The notes beneath the pieces are model-generated. The model saw only the letters and a program-made list of their open reading frames with translations, searched no databases and was not told the origin of the DNA. A stretch of 64,000 nt of DNA. Source: Tolypocladium sp. Sup5 PDA-1. Lineage: Eukaryota; Ascomycota; Sordariomycetes; Hypocreales; Ophiocordycipitaceae. This document shows, piece by piece, positions 20,242 through 31,980 of this stretch; positions within the stretch are counted from its first letter, which is position 1; each line of letters begins with the position of its first letter. Location: NCBI GenBank assembly GCA_000750105.3, contig JPHH03000030.1, positions 248,001 through 312,000 of the forward strand, read 5' to 3'. A program made the position numbers and the translations under genes.

Positions 20242-22166
20242 GTTTGCAAGCTCGCTGAGCAATTTGACGGCGGAGAAGACTAATCGCTTCAATCAACGAG
20301 CATTTGCACGAAGCAATACTGAATTTGGCTCTTTATATCCGTACAATCGTGAATTCAATAGTCTGGTCCGGGGTGCTGCTCGCCAATAGCAGCTCTAGTC
20401 CTGGAGATGCCTCGGCCCCGGCGTCTCGGCGCGTTGAGCAAATACCCCGCAATGCGGAGGGCCAATCTCAATGGAGTCGTGCGGGGGGTCTTTGTCCGGG
20501 GTTACGACTCTGTGAGGCCGCCGATGACTGGGGATGGGGACCGCTGAGATCAGATGCAGAATTGTTATGGATTAGGGTGAAGAAGAAGGAATGAAAGTTA
20601 CCGCAACGACAATGCGGCCTACGTGACACGCCTCTTATGCATTTGCTGTGGTTAATGCCATCCTACGGGCTGTTGGCTGCGCTCCATCGCGCGATGTGTG
20701 TTACTCGGACCAACATGAGGCCTCGGCGATCGGTAGCTTCGGCGCTGGAGGAGGCCGACTTAGTTTCCTCAAGCCCCCTCGAAAGACAATACGGGGCTGT
20801 TTCTATTGAGAGAACGCGGAGGTGGCACAACTAACAGCTCCGGCATATTTCCGGTCCCCCCGGGAGCATTCAGATTCTCGGTTTAATTGAGAAGGAAAAG
20901 CTAGAGTGACGAGGATGGTTTGTAGGCTGTGGCACGGAGTTTAACTGCAAGTGGCATCTTTGAGCCTCTGTCCTGCAGCAGGCGTTATGATGTCGGGTAG
21001 GACAATGGCTAGGTAGGCGGTGGCTTGGACGGGGGCGGTCCGTAACCGTTTGCTCCCCCAAGCCCCTGCGCCACGGTACAAACCGCCATTTGAGAAAGGT
21101 TCCAGAGGCTTGCAAGCTGAACCACTGTAGTCCGTAGGCCCCAACCGCCGGGAATGTCACGCAGAACGGCTGATGTTATATGTACATCAATACGAACGGT
21201 CCGCACTTTGTGGCGCAATACTCCATCGTCGGTTGCGTAACCTCCCTGGCTCCTTTGCCAACTCGCCAGCCAAGCTTCAGTGCGCGCATTTGACCGCAAG
21301 GCAAGCGAGAGGCAGACAAAAGGGATGTCGCTTAAAGATCGACGAATGGAACTGGGCAGAGAAGGTTTCAATCGGCCTTGGCCTCAACTAGCAACGCCCT
21401 TCATCAGCCTTGAGTTTAATGTTCTTCCACCCCCACACATGGAGGTGTTCCTGGGGTTTGGTGGCGCTGCTGGCAGAGTTGGGAAAGCTTCTAGACGAGA
21501 GGGGGCCGCCAGGAATAACCACATGTCGGTAGCGCGCATTTGTTAGTCTGGTCATGCGGTTTCCCTGCAAAGGCTCGTCTAAACCAATGGATGCGGGCAC
21601 ACCAAGGCGTAATACTGTCACCTGGGCTTCCATTCCATCCAGTTGGTTGAGCCGTATCTGCATCGCATGTGGGGGCGGAGTTTAACTGCCGCTGGGCCGT
21701 GGAGGGCAGCTGTGTTAACCACCGTGGTATACACATCTAAGCCGTACCGATTGCCGACATCCTACAACTCACATCGCGATTTACTGACAACATCTCGCCC
21801 GACTCCTTTGACCCCGTCGCCCGTCGACCATGGTTACGCTGCCCTCTGCACGGGAACTGCCGTGTTGAGTGAGCCGCCAAGCATCGCAGAGCCGGACTCT
21901 AGCCTTGATCAGGCAGCTGTCCCCATGATCTTCGGAGCCGCCAATAGATTAAGCTTATGTCTCCTGCCGTATGCTTATGATAGCTCCGATGAGATGTCAA
22001 ATCAATACTCTCCCCCAGTAACCGTCGCAAAGTGGTGACACCCGACCCTTACATCGCCTGCTCGCGGTTACCCGAGTGGGCAGCTGTGGAACATGGACGC
22101 CACTTACGAGTAGATACACGAGCACGGAAAAGCACGCATGGATACCCGCAAGACCGTGTGTTCTTG
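20242..22166. other. Long intergenic region between divergent genes, no gene seen
   Basis: About 1.9 kb with many frames under 120 residues on both strands and no recognised family or RNA. It includes the promoter regions of the ligase (minus) and aminopeptidase (plus) genes. Confidence 0.5.
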
Positions 22167-22172
22167 TATAAA
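22167..22172 (+). promoter_or_regulatory. TATA box of the M28 aminopeptidase gene
   Basis: TATAAA lies 92-97 bp upstream of the ATG at 22264. Similar spacing is seen before three other secreted-type or hydrolase genes in this window. Confidence 0.5.
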
Positions 22173-22263
22173 GGAGGCCGCCGCCGTCGATTTGCGTTCC
22201 GAGAATAGACCTGCTCACTATTCCAGCCTCCCTTGAACTGTGCCCTCTTGACAATCTTTGACT

Positions 22264-23653
22264 ATGCACTTTAACGCTGCCCTCGCCGTCCTTGCGGCAT
22301 CATGCCCGGCGGTCCTCGCGGCTCCGTCGTATGCTCCCGTCGACACCAGCGCTCTCCGTCTGGTCAAGACGTCCGAGAGTGATCCTGGACAATGGGTCAA
22401 AGAGGAGGACAAGTTCAAGCTCTTCACGTCCAAGGGCATCGGCTTCATCGACATTACCGATATCAAGGTAGGCCATTGAGGTAGTTTTAATTCTGGGCAC
22501 TGAACTCACCTCTCGTCATAGGATGAAGAGGTTCTGGCCATCCTGTCTGCCACCTCAGACACGAGGCTTGTCCAGCGAGCCGTGGAATACCCCACTCAGC
22601 TGGGACATGTCGACGAGGCCAAGAAGCTGATCTCTGCATCAAACACAAACGGGCCCAAGAGCTGGATGAAGAGTCTCTCCGAGTACGACACTCCGCGTGT
22701 TGAAAGCGAGCACATGGCTGACGTGCGTGCCTAGCTTCCACACCCGCCACTACCAGTCTCAAACCGGAACGGAGGCATCCAGCTGGATGTTTAACCAGGT
22801 CAAGAAGATTGCGTCTCCCAACTCGGCAATCACCGTCAAGCAGTTCAATCACCGCTTCAACCAGCCGTCCGTCATTGCCCAGCTCCCGGGCGAGAGCTCT
22901 AATCTGAGTATGGCCCCTCTGATACTGAAATACTCCATCTGGAGGCTGACTTTGTGGTGCAGTCATTGTCGGCGCGCATATGGACTCCACTGGCGGATCG
23001 CCCAGCGCCCGCAGCCCCGGCGCCGACGACAACGCCTCCGGATCCGTCACCATCCTCGAGGCCCTCCGCGTGCTCGCCGACGCCGGCTTCCGCCCCAAGA
23101 ACACCATCGAGTTCCACTGGTACGCCGGCGAGGAGGGTGGCCTCTTGGGCTCCAAGGAAGTCTACGCCAACTACAAGTCCACCGGCAAGAAGATGGTCGG
23201 CTTCCTAAACCAGGACATGACGGGCTACTCGCCCAGCGGCAAGCCGGCCGTGTTTACGGACAATGTCGACCCTGCGCTGACCGACTATGTGCGGATCATC
23301 GTGGCCGAGTACACTGGCATTACGCCGCTGAGCTCCAAGTGCGGATATGGATGCTCTGACCACGCCAGCGGTCGCTCAAATGGATTCCGCAAGTAGCCCA
23401 CATAGTGAGGTGTCGTGATCGTAGCTAACAGGCATCACAGCGTCTGCCTATGTTGGCGAGGATGAGATGAAAAACTACAGCCCCTACATCCACTCTGCCC
23501 GAGATGTAAGTGCTCCCACCTTTACAAGGTGTGACATTATGGTTGCTGACCAAACGCCAGACCATGGACACCGTCTCGTGGGACGCTGTGCAGCGACACA
23601 TCAAACTCACCATTGGCTTCTTGGTTGAGGCCTCATACGTCCAGGCAAACTAA
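22264..23653 (+). CDS. Secreted leucyl aminopeptidase, peptidase family M28 (M28E type)
   Basis: Six exons (22264-22467, 22522-22682, 22735-22907, 22963-23388, 23441-23505, 23561-23653) encode 373 residues, the usual length. Residues 1-20 are a signal peptide and a propeptide follows. The di-zinc site is complete: His185 (GAHMD), Asp202 (GADDN), Glu236 as general base with Glu237 as ligand (GEEGG), Asp264 (NQDMTG) and His313 (SDHAS). Cys306 and Cys310 probably form the conserved disulfide. The enzyme removes N-terminal residues from peptides outside the cell. Intron 4 (23389-23440) starts with GCAAGT and ends CAG, a GC-AG intron. Splicing there restores GF-P-SAYV, as in the family. No canonical GT donor keeps the frame. 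Confidence 0.9.
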
Positions 23654-24193
23654 GGCAAGGGTGATCAGAGGGCGGGGGACCATGGAATAACCAGGGGGGT
23701 TCAGGGTACGATGATTCATCAGCGAGCAGAAAGGCATAGCCCCAGTTGTGTTAGGACTCCTCCTTGAACCATCCTCACATACACAAACTGGACTACAAAC
23801 TACGCCGTAGAACTAGCTTGATGCAGTTTCGGCTAGACAGCCCCTTCGGGTAGTTTTATGTACCCCTCAAAGGGCGGGTGGAGGCTGCATTCCACTGATC
23901 CATCCACAAGTGATGCAGACTAACGTATATGTGAACCGTTGGTCAGCCACAGAGATCCCCCTCAAAGTTCATGTCCAAATCAGGAGATGCCCGAATCCAG
24001 AGAGGTTCGTCAAGAGAGATGCATGGTACGGATCTGCTTGGATTTAAAAGCCTCTCTGTCAAGACCCCGCTCGTAGAAGCTAGTTCATAAATGCGAGCAT
24101 TGAATCTATTGCTACTGACCTATCCCACAATTTAGGTCAAACACCGACGACCACACACAAAGCATTGAAATCCCTTGAGTCTTAACCTCAGTC
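23654..24193. other. Intergenic/promoter region, no gene seen
   Basis: The gap between two plus-strand genes. It presumably contains the oxidase promoter. No motif was assigned. Confidence 0.5.
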
Positions 24194-25934
24194 ATGGCTG
24201 CCAACGCTGCAACCGCTATCGACCTTTTCAAGGCTGCCTTCCCTGGGCGGGTCACAACTCCGGATGCTGCGTCCGAGTATGAAGCCGCAGTGGCCGGCCC
24301 TTGGTCCCAAACGTGCTGGACACCGGCCGCCGCCTACGTCCATCTGAGTAGTGCGGAAGAGGTTGCTAGAGCACTGACCATCATCAAAAAGACGGGGTGC
24401 AAATTCGCCATCCGAACCACCGGCCATAACCCCAACGCGGGCTTCAACAGTGCCGACCGTACGGGCGTCGTGTTCGACATCCGCCAGCTTCAGTCTAGGG
24501 AACTCGGTGCGGATGGTGTCGCACGCGTTGGAGCTGGAAATACATGGGGTGATGTGTACGCCTGGCTTGAGGAACACGAGATCTCGGCCGTCGGCGGCAG
24601 AGATAAGGAGGTTGGACTAGCTGGCTTCCTCCTTGGAGGTATATGTCAACTTATGGCTGTCGTCTCTGACCCTTGAGCTAACGCGTCAAAAGGTGGCTTG
24701 GGAGCTTTCCCAAACCTCCACGGACTCGGAGCAGATGGCGTTAAAAGCTTCGAGGTAGGCTACCCGCTGGCCATTGTTTCTTCTCGTTGCTGACGACTTG
24801 CACCCCGTCTAGGTGGTGCTGGCGGATAGCACAATTGTCAATGCTAATACCGACACGAATCCGGATCTCTACCGCGCTCTCAAAGGTGGTGGCTCAAACT
24901 TTGGTACATGGAAGCTTCGGTATCGCCCACGTTGCTGTGGAAAGGAGAGCTGACCTATTACCCGCTAAACAAACAGGCATCGTGACACGGTTCGATATCA
25001 ACACTCACCCCTTGGTACATGTCCAATACAAAATCAGCAAGTATGGATCGCTACACTACGCCGAAGTCGTCGCTGCGGCGATAGCAATGCAGGAAAAGAT
25101 GGAGATGGACCCCAAGATTGGCCTGTTCGTCAATTTCAACCAGGCCTACATCGTCGTTGGACTGATGTACGCCGACTGGACCCCCGAGGAACCCGAGGCC
25201 TTCGAACCCTTCCATGACATTGAAGAACTGGCGGTGCCACTTGTGGTATCACGCAAAGGCACCTTGTTGTCGCTCGCCGAAGCCATGGGCCACGACCAAG
25301 CTTCCAATAAGTATGCCTAGCCTGATACGCTGCGAGCTTTGCTCCCCAATGGTGGAATTTTCTCATTCAATGCAACAGGCAGGCCATTTGCACAGTAACC
25401 ACCAAGGTCTCTCATGACCTCTATGTCGACGTCCGCAAGTCTTGGGTGAAGGCGTGTGAGGATCTCCCAGACGGTGCCCATCTACACTACACGATCCAGC
25501 CGGTGGGAACGACGGGCGTACAAGCTGGCGAAGACCGCGGAGGGAATACAATTGGACTGGAAAAGGTCCCACAGTGCTGTAAGCACCGTCGGTTCTATTG
25601 TCTTGCTATTTCCACCAAGGCACGTACGATCTAGCTAACTTGCTATGGCACAGGGTGGGTGTTTACCTGTCAGTGGCCCAAGGACGGAAGCGACGACGCC
25701 GCCGCACAGAAGGTTGTCAAATCCATGGTCGAGAAGGTGCAGGCCCTGGCGCGGGAGAAGGGCCTCTTACTCGACTATCTGTCTATGAGTTTTGCCAATG
25801 CCTTCCAGAAGGTTCTGCGCAGCTATGGCACCGACAACGTTAAGAGGTTGCAGGAGACGGTTGCCAAGTACGACCCCGAGGGGATGTTCCAGAAGCTGCA
25901 GAATGACGGGTTCCTGTTGCGCAATAGTGTCTAG
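24194..25934 (+). CDS. BBE-like FAD-linked oxidoreductase
   Basis: Six exons (24194-24638, 24693-24754, 24813-24903, 24977-25310, 25379-25578, 25654-25934) join in frame to 470 residues. The PCMH-type FAD-binding domain shows AIRTTGHNPNAGF (with the His that can bind FAD covalently), VGAGNTWGDVYAWL and VGLAGFLLGGGLG. The junction LLGG-GLG is restored exactly by removing intron 1. The C-terminal substrate domain and a berberine-bridge-enzyme-like end (KYDPEGMFQKLQNDGFLL) complete it. No clear signal peptide is present, unlike many secreted relatives. Such enzymes oxidise sugars, alcohols or secondary metabolites. No biosynthetic core gene is nearby, so a metabolic assignment is not justified. 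Confidence 0.88.
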
Positions 25935-26372
25935 GGGTCGAAATCTGTCATAGGTATGCCGCAAGTGTGTAGACATTAAGCGGCATGACTCGGGATAGCT
26001 AGCTGAGGGACCTGGCGTGCCAGTCGCGAGTCCACAGGCCGAAAAGGCAAATACACTATTCCCCTGCGGCTTTTTTTTCTCAGTTGTGATAAACGGCGGC
26101 TTGGTTGGTTGCCTCATCTGCAGGCATTCTGCAAGGCAATTCGAGGAGCCTGCTTGCTGTGTTGATATTGGCTGTTGGGCTGTCACGCTGCGAGGATCCT
26201 GAGGGGCTCAATTCTGAAGTTTTGCTGTCACTGACTGACTCTTGATGAACGCTCAAAGTTCATACCGCTCATCTTTCACCACCTTCCATCTGTTCTTATC
26301 TTTTTATTCTCTGTTTTCCTGAACGCCCCCTGAGAAAGGGCCAGAAGTCGGCACTCATAGCAACATCCCACG
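25935..26372. other. Intergenic region, no gene seen
   Basis: The 3' flank of the oxidase and the start of a gene-poor accessory stretch. Nothing was recognised. Confidence 0.45.
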
Positions 26373-26640
26373 ATGTCTGGGTCGGAAGTGCTAGGCGCGA
26401 TTACTGCGGCAATGCAGCTATTTGACTGGCCTCTCCAGACCTCGGACAAGGCGTGCAGCGTCATCGGGTCGCTTAAAAGCACGGAGAGAGACGCAAAGAG
26501 ATTATACGACGGTAAGAAGTTATCCCTGGGATCTAGGTTCGTCTACCAGGCTGAACTAACCATAATTTGCATGAGCACAAGCAAAGCATTGTATGATCGG
26601 AGCAAATTGCCGCATGAATGAGTCATGGTTCGTCTGTAAT
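26373..26640 (+). pseudogene. N-terminal remnant of a fungal STAND/ankyrin-type protein gene
   Basis: The ATG at 26373 opens a frame beginning MSGSEVLGAITAAMQLFDW, followed by helical sequence (ACSVIGSLKSTERDAKRLY). This resembles the helical N-terminal domain found at the start of many fungal STAND and ankyrin proteins. A plausible intron follows (GTAAGA donor near 26512, AG near 26581), after which only a few codons remain before stops. No NACHT or repeat domain is found downstream. I read it as an abandoned gene start. The family match is a pattern impression only. Confidence 0.35.
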
Positions 26641-26858
26641 TGCTGAAACATAAGAGCGTGATTTTATTAGGCCAGTTTCAGTGGGGCGCTGAGAAAGAGC
26701 AGCATTGGCGTCAAGTCCGCATTTATGCCAAGTAATATAAAGTAGCTTTGTATTTAATTTTAAGATACATTGTTATGCGGCTTATAGTTCATGACCTGGA
26801 AAACAGTACACTTACCTTTACATGTAGTCTCTGGGCAATGATGTATGTAGAGAAAAGC

Positions 26859-26864
26859 TATAAA
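26859..26864 (+). promoter_or_regulatory. TATA box of the deiminase pseudogene
   Basis: TATAAA lies 89-94 bp upstream of the ATG at 26953. The promoter appears intact although the gene body is broken. Confidence 0.45.
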
Positions 26865-26952
26865 AGAGCCTCACGTCCTCTGATTCTTCTACATTATCTC
26901 ATGACGGCACTGAATACACCATTCTAGTGTCTACGCTTCCATTGAGTGCAGG

Positions 26953-27689
26953 ATGCGCTTCACTATCTTTACTCTCGCGCTGCCACTTGCGGGAGCTCTT
27001 CCCCAGGGGGCTGCTACCTCCAGAGATACCCCGACGACCTTTAAAGCGGACATCCGAGCCGATACGAATCGCGATGGCCAAGTTGATCTAAAGGGCGCAA
27101 CTGATGTTGAGGGAAAAGACAACTGGTCTGCCACCCTTTCAAGATCAGCGACTATTTCAAGAATCCAGAGTGGAGAGTCAGGGTCAATAACGAAACTGCG
27201 CAGCGCATCGAGGAGACCATTAACAGCCTCAAGAAGGAGACTGGAGTGACGGACGAGGAGATTATTCGCGTTCCGGTGTTGTATAGCAGCAAGAATCCGG
27301 CACCAAATCAACGACGGGACGAAGAGTCGCAGCACCAAGCCACGGACAACCAGCCTAAGGATAAGGAACTGGACCAAGTGGAAGCTGCAGGTGGACGCGC
27401 GGGGGGCAACGAGCGACGTGACGATGCTGGAGTATTTCCGGTCCACTCTTCTTACCCCAGCGCCATCAACGGCCTTGTCTTGAGCGATTCGGTCTATGTT
27501 GCACCCAAGCAGTTCGGCCCGGTGGTTAACGGCACGGATATCATGGAGGAGGCCGTGAAGAAGGCGTACGGGAAACTTGGATATACCGTTGACTTTGTGG
27601 ACGACTGGCCCTTCTATAGAGCCGCCGGAGACGTCCATTGCGCAACCAACACCTCGCGGGACACATCTACGCCTTGGTGGAAGTTTTGA
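26953..27689 (+). pseudogene. Internally deleted protein-arginine deiminase (PAD) gene
   Basis: The first frame (26953-27249) has a signal peptide and the fungal PAD N-terminal pattern FKADIRADTNRDGQVDL followed by DVEGKDNW. Near 27135 the homology jumps to a frame one base out. That frame resembles the C-terminal catalytic region: WRVRVNNETAQRIEETI, GVTDEEIIRVPVLY, YPSAINGLVLSDSVY, APKQFGPVVNG and GDVHCATNTSRD, ending at 27689. Intact PADs are ~600-700 residues and convert protein arginine to citrulline. The Cys of the VHC motif is kept, but most of the catalytic core is missing and the frames disagree. A deletion junction explains this better than an intron. The junction position is approximate. 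Confidence 0.65.
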
Positions 27690-29158
27690 ATAACAATGCC
27701 CCCGTCGTGAGGCGCGTTTCCTGGCTTCCGTTTGTTTTGTAGAGCTGGAGGGGAGCCTGGTTAATGCTAAGCGGCAGCTGAGGATAAAATGCTTCACATC
27801 ATGAGAAACCGCGAGACTTCGGCACTCGTATGGAGCTAAATAACCCAGTATTAGCAAATGGCGAGTGCATAGCTATGGAACTCTCTTCATAGTCTCAGCA
27901 ATCGAGTTCTTAGGTTTTCCTGTCGTCTTTGAGACGGCCTTCATTGCCTCTTCCCGTTGTTTATCCCTTCGTTTTGCTATGTAAAAGTCTTGTTGGTCTG
28001 CTTGGGCAGGCACTGCCTGTCCTCTTACACGACGTCCCGTTGCTCTCGGCCCTTGGTGTGTTCGTTCTGACTCAACAAATTATCTTAGAAAAAAGAGGAA
28101 AACTAAGACCTTCACTACTTAGACTATGGGGGGATAACTACGAAGTATACACTGTGGTTTCGCTGATGGGCGCTGCAAGGCCACGGTCTTACTCTTGAGG
28201 CTCGACACTAAAATGCAGAAACTTGTGAAGCTATTATTCGGCTTGCACCAAGGCCGTGCGTCAGCTTACGGCTCCCTCAAGCATCATCGGCAGCCGCATT
28301 CAGAGCCCAAATCCTTTGTGCTCCTTTTACAATAGCGACTCTAGCAAAGGACCCCCACGTTTCACGTCTGTATCCACAACGTGTTGGAAGTGTTATCATT
28401 GGGACGGGTGTCTTTGCGGTGGTACGAAAATTGCATGTACAACAGCAGTACGAAGGCTACAAAATTTCAGAAGCTCTGATCAGCTCTAGGAGAGGCCTGG
28501 GCCGGTACATGTCAGGGTTCGTGCCCGCTAAAGAGAACATATGGTACTTGAAGCATGAGGGACGCTCAAAGGAGTAATGCCAATTACTCGCTGCATAAAA
28601 CTGTCCAATGACGTGTATGGCTGAGCCTTCTGTCCCATATCCGAAAGGACATGTTGTGAATGATCCCTGAAACATGGGGTTGATGTCGAGCAAGTATTAT
28701 GGGTGTGTGACTCACGGCACCCATCTTGACAACTATCAATTAGGGCTGTTTGCCGTGCTGCTTGTCTTCTTCCTCTGAGTATTCCCAGCAAGATCCTCGC
28801 TCTCCAATCCACCTCGCAATTACAAACAGTCCTGGACGCTACCCCAACCTTGGCAAACAAAACAGCCTCTGCAACATATTCTCTTAACCCGTTTTCTTCA
28901 CGATAACTATAGTCCAAATGTCCGAAAGGTGTGTCCAATTTGTGGACTCTGATCCAGACTGAAGAATCAATCAATTGGGGCAATAGTATGACATGACTAA
29001 CCAGCATTTGTAGAGTAGTTGATAATCCAGTACGAAAGAGACAAGCAAAACCTCAACTAACAATCCGATACAATCCATCATACACTAACATGACACTACC
29101 GAGACACTGAATGTCTGCTCAGGAGCAAAACATCGATCTGATCGGTTCCGCTCCTCGC
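27690..29158. other. Gene-poor region, nothing identified
   Basis: About 1.5 kb with frames up to 159 residues on the minus strand. None has a recognisable family, convincing start context or splice continuity. Possibly decayed repeat DNA. Confidence 0.4.
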
Positions 29159-29722
29159 TTAAATCCCCTGCTTCGCTGGCTGATCATAGGTCCCACGCGA
29201 CAGGGAGCTGCCGCATCTGCTACAGAACTTGTCTTGCACACCGCATCTGCCTCCACATTCCGAGCAGAAGCATATGTCTGAGTCGGCGGCGGAGGCGCTT
29301 CGGGGCCTAGGGGGGACAGGGCCCGCGGCCATCGCCGGGTGGAGGTAGGGTGAGGGTGACGATGTGTTGGGCGAGACGAAGGGATCGGCGGCCAAATATG
29401 TGGGAGGCGGGCCAGGCGGCGGCTGCATAACGACTGGGGCGGCTCCTGGCCCGGAAGGAGAAGCTGGCTGTACCTGGCCGTTGTTCCCGGCTTGCTGCTT
29501 GGCTAGGGCGTCGTTCACCGCCTGGTCGATGTCGCGTTGGTTTCGGAGCCGCTCCCGCTCCTCTGCATACCTCCTGAGTTCAGCCTGTTGCTCCATCTGA
29601 AATTGCCGTTCGGCCTCCATCTGTGACTGCTTCCTTGCTCCGTGTCTTGCGGCGACGGTTGCCGTTCCTGCGACGAGAGCAGCGCCAACGAGGGGGCTGC
29701 GTCGTCTTCGGCCGCCAAACAT
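29159..29722 (-). CDS. Small zinc-ribbon protein with N-terminal hydrophobic segment and coiled coil
   Basis: From the internal ATG at 29722 (MFGGRRRRSPLVGAAL) the protein has 187 residues. A longer frame starts 21 codons upstream, but the internal Met begins the more typical sequence. After a basic start comes a short hydrophobic Ala/Gly segment. A Gln/Glu/Arg-rich helix follows (MEAERQFQMEQQAELRRYAE), probably a coiled coil, then a Pro-rich linker. The end is a two-knuckle zinc ribbon: CSECGGRCG then FCSRCGSSL. Related fungal proteins are small, uncharacterised and possibly membrane-tethered. No function can be assigned. Confidence 0.65.
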   Translation of the reverse strand: MFGGRRRRSPLVGAALVAGTATVAARHGARKQSQMEAERQFQMEQQAELRRYAEERERLRNQRDIDQAVNDALAKQQAGNNGQVQPASPSGPGAAPVVMQPPPGPPPTYLAADPFVSPNTSSPSPYLHPAMAAGPVPPRPRSASAADSDICFCSECGGRCGVQDKFCSRCGSSLSRGTYDQPAKQGI

Positions 29723-31980
29723 TGTGTGGATGTATGCAGCTGGGTACTGATATACGGAGGTTCGGTTTGTCGGTTTGGGGTCCAACCAGCTCCGGGGTTG
29801 TTGCGATATGTGTGTATGTTTGTGATTATGTTGTTGGCTTGGGCGCTTATGAATCTGCGAGAGCCCAAGTTAACTTCATGTTCTGGGTAGATTGGGAGGA
29901 AGGAAATGATACTGTATACTTCTGAGCTGAATGTTGGGCGACTTTTTTTATGTGAGAAATCGCGGAGAATCAAGCGCTCTTCCATCTAATATAAACGTGA
30001 ACATGGAGCAAACGCGCGATGCGTACGTCACGAGCGGAATAGATGGCTTGCGCCAATTGCCATAGCCATAAACCTTAACTCGCGCCAAGTTAGTCACAGC
30101 CAATCCAAAGATGTCGCGGCACGACAGCCCGCAACCCCAACTGCCAAGTGTAGGCCCCACAGAAACTTGCACACCACATGATAGCCCAGGTGGCCTTGGT
30201 GGCCTCTCTGACCGGCAGTGTCAGCCGGAGCGAGGTCACGCAGTAAATTCAGTAGAGGAACGCTCTTGCTGATATTGCCAGTGAGACTTGAATTCAAATC
30301 GAACCTCCCTCATTCATAATCCATTGCGACCAAGCCGGGTCCCTTTTCTTCCTGATCCCGGGCTGGCCCGGAGTGGCCGGGGCAGGCGGAGAACCCGGAG
30401 GCTCAGCTAGGCCAGTGTGCGCCTTCCTAGCGTTGCCCCCCATCCTACTAATTATACGAAGTATACCCTATAACGTTAGCTAGGTAGTTGTTCCCCGTAG
30501 AGGGTGGGTTCCCTGGCTGCGTTCCCCGCCATCGAAGGGCTGAGCGTTGCTTGGCGCTGAGGTGGTTGGGCTTATTGGTTATCTGCCTCTGGTTCTGTCG
30601 TTCGTCGTAAGGTGGCTCACGAGCATGATAATTTAGTAAACGCCGAAGAATGTCCGTGTCTTAAAATATTCTTGTCTACAGAAACTGCCCTGATCTAAAG
30701 TACCTAGGATTACGTTCCTACTTGTCTTCCAGAACAGAAACATTGGTACCCTCTGTGCAGTACCAGTAGGCAATGCCTTCCGTCTCGTTGCCCTTTATTC
30801 CCCCTTGTTTACTCTTGATGGAGATATACGTGCAGCCGGATACCAGAAAGAGGGATGTTACGGAACATTCGTCGTCTCAGCTTTGCAGTTGTAGGGGCAT
30901 CTCCTACCGCCACCACAATCGCCGTGGAAATGCTTTCAACGGTATTCGGCGTCTTGCAAGTGCTTTTCGTGTTTTGTTTGATGCTTTGTTTCGCCGTGAT
31001 ACTTGATTCATTACAGGCTGTACATGCAAGCTCCAGAGATTCTTCTTGCGAGATACAACCCGAAATAATATACTTCTTCCAAGGCGAAAGGCCAGAGCTT
31101 TAATGCCTGCATCCAACTGCACACATGTCTTGCTACGTATGGCTATAACCAGACGCCACACGCCCCAGTAAACTTGCAGATGCTGGCAAGTGCACAAGTT
31201 GGGAGGCATTGTATGGCTACCTTTTGGACTATCCGATGCCGTTGCGCCGTGACCGAGACCACGCTTAGCAACGGCCGTCTATAACTCGCACTGGTTGGTA
31301 AGCCGGGAACTAAAGAAAACGTCCTTGGTGCGGTTCTAGGAAGGCTGGACATGGGTAGCCATGGCCATGAAGTCAGACCAACCCTCGCCCATGCCCCGCG
31401 ATACTTGTTTTGAAAGGAAGTTGTCGGTAGCGAGACCGCCAGTAAGATGTCAGACACTGCTGTCAAACATTCATTAGTTAAAAGTACTGAAGACAAACAA
31501 CTTGCATGTCAAATAGTCTTGCAGCCGTGGGTATACTCGTGTAGGATGACTCGAGTTTGGAATCGCGGTGAGGTTGGGCCGGGCCGAAGAAACAATGATA
31601 TTTGCAACCGAGGCTTCTGGCCGTCGGGGGGTGTAGCAAAGTTGGCGCTATTTGCCTTATCGGGGTGTTGGGCATTGATGACAACAAAGTCGATTTCCTT
31701 GCCTCCCTTGTCGCTGTTAAGCGATAATATAGAGCGGGAGATAGGGATTAAGCTAGCACGTACGCTATAAAGCGAGACACGGATAGTCTAGTTAAAGGTT
31801 TTCTATTAGGTATACATATAAGCAAGGTACATACAAAATACAAAATATCCATAGTGCTATGCAGTCGGTTCGGTCTTATACTGCGCTATTTTTCGTGCCT
31901 GCTTGGACCTCCCTTTCGCGAGAAGCCAAAACGGCACCACTTCCTGCAATTCGTAAAAATTGCCGTGCTTCCCTGTTCCC
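29723..31980. other. Long gene-poor region, nothing identified
   Basis: About 2.3 kb of frames under 120 residues on both strands without family resemblance. Composition changes along it; a GC-rich patch near 30350-30440 sits among AT-rich sequence. No TIR, LTR or RNA gene was recognised. Confidence 0.4.

Noticed and set aside
22735..22907. Alternative donor at 22723 (GTGCGT) for the second M28 intron
   Set aside because: It would leave a 12-nt intron or a stop codon. The GTACGA donor at 22683 with the CTGAC branch gives a 52-nt intron and restores the conserved FHTRHY region in frame.
22264..25934. Secondary-metabolite cluster including the BBE oxidase, acyl-CoA ligase and FAD monooxygenase
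   Set aside because: No PKS, NRPS, terpene or other core enzyme is present, and the oxidative genes are many kilobases apart with unrelated genes between them.
27929..28198. 89-residue plus-strand frame with hydrophobic start
   Set aside because: Short, no family, no conserved motif, within a gene-poor stretch; chance frame is more likely.
30448..30464. loxP-like arm (TATACGAAGTATA)
   Set aside because: Only one arm-like word without the spacer and second arm; chance similarity in AT-rich DNA.
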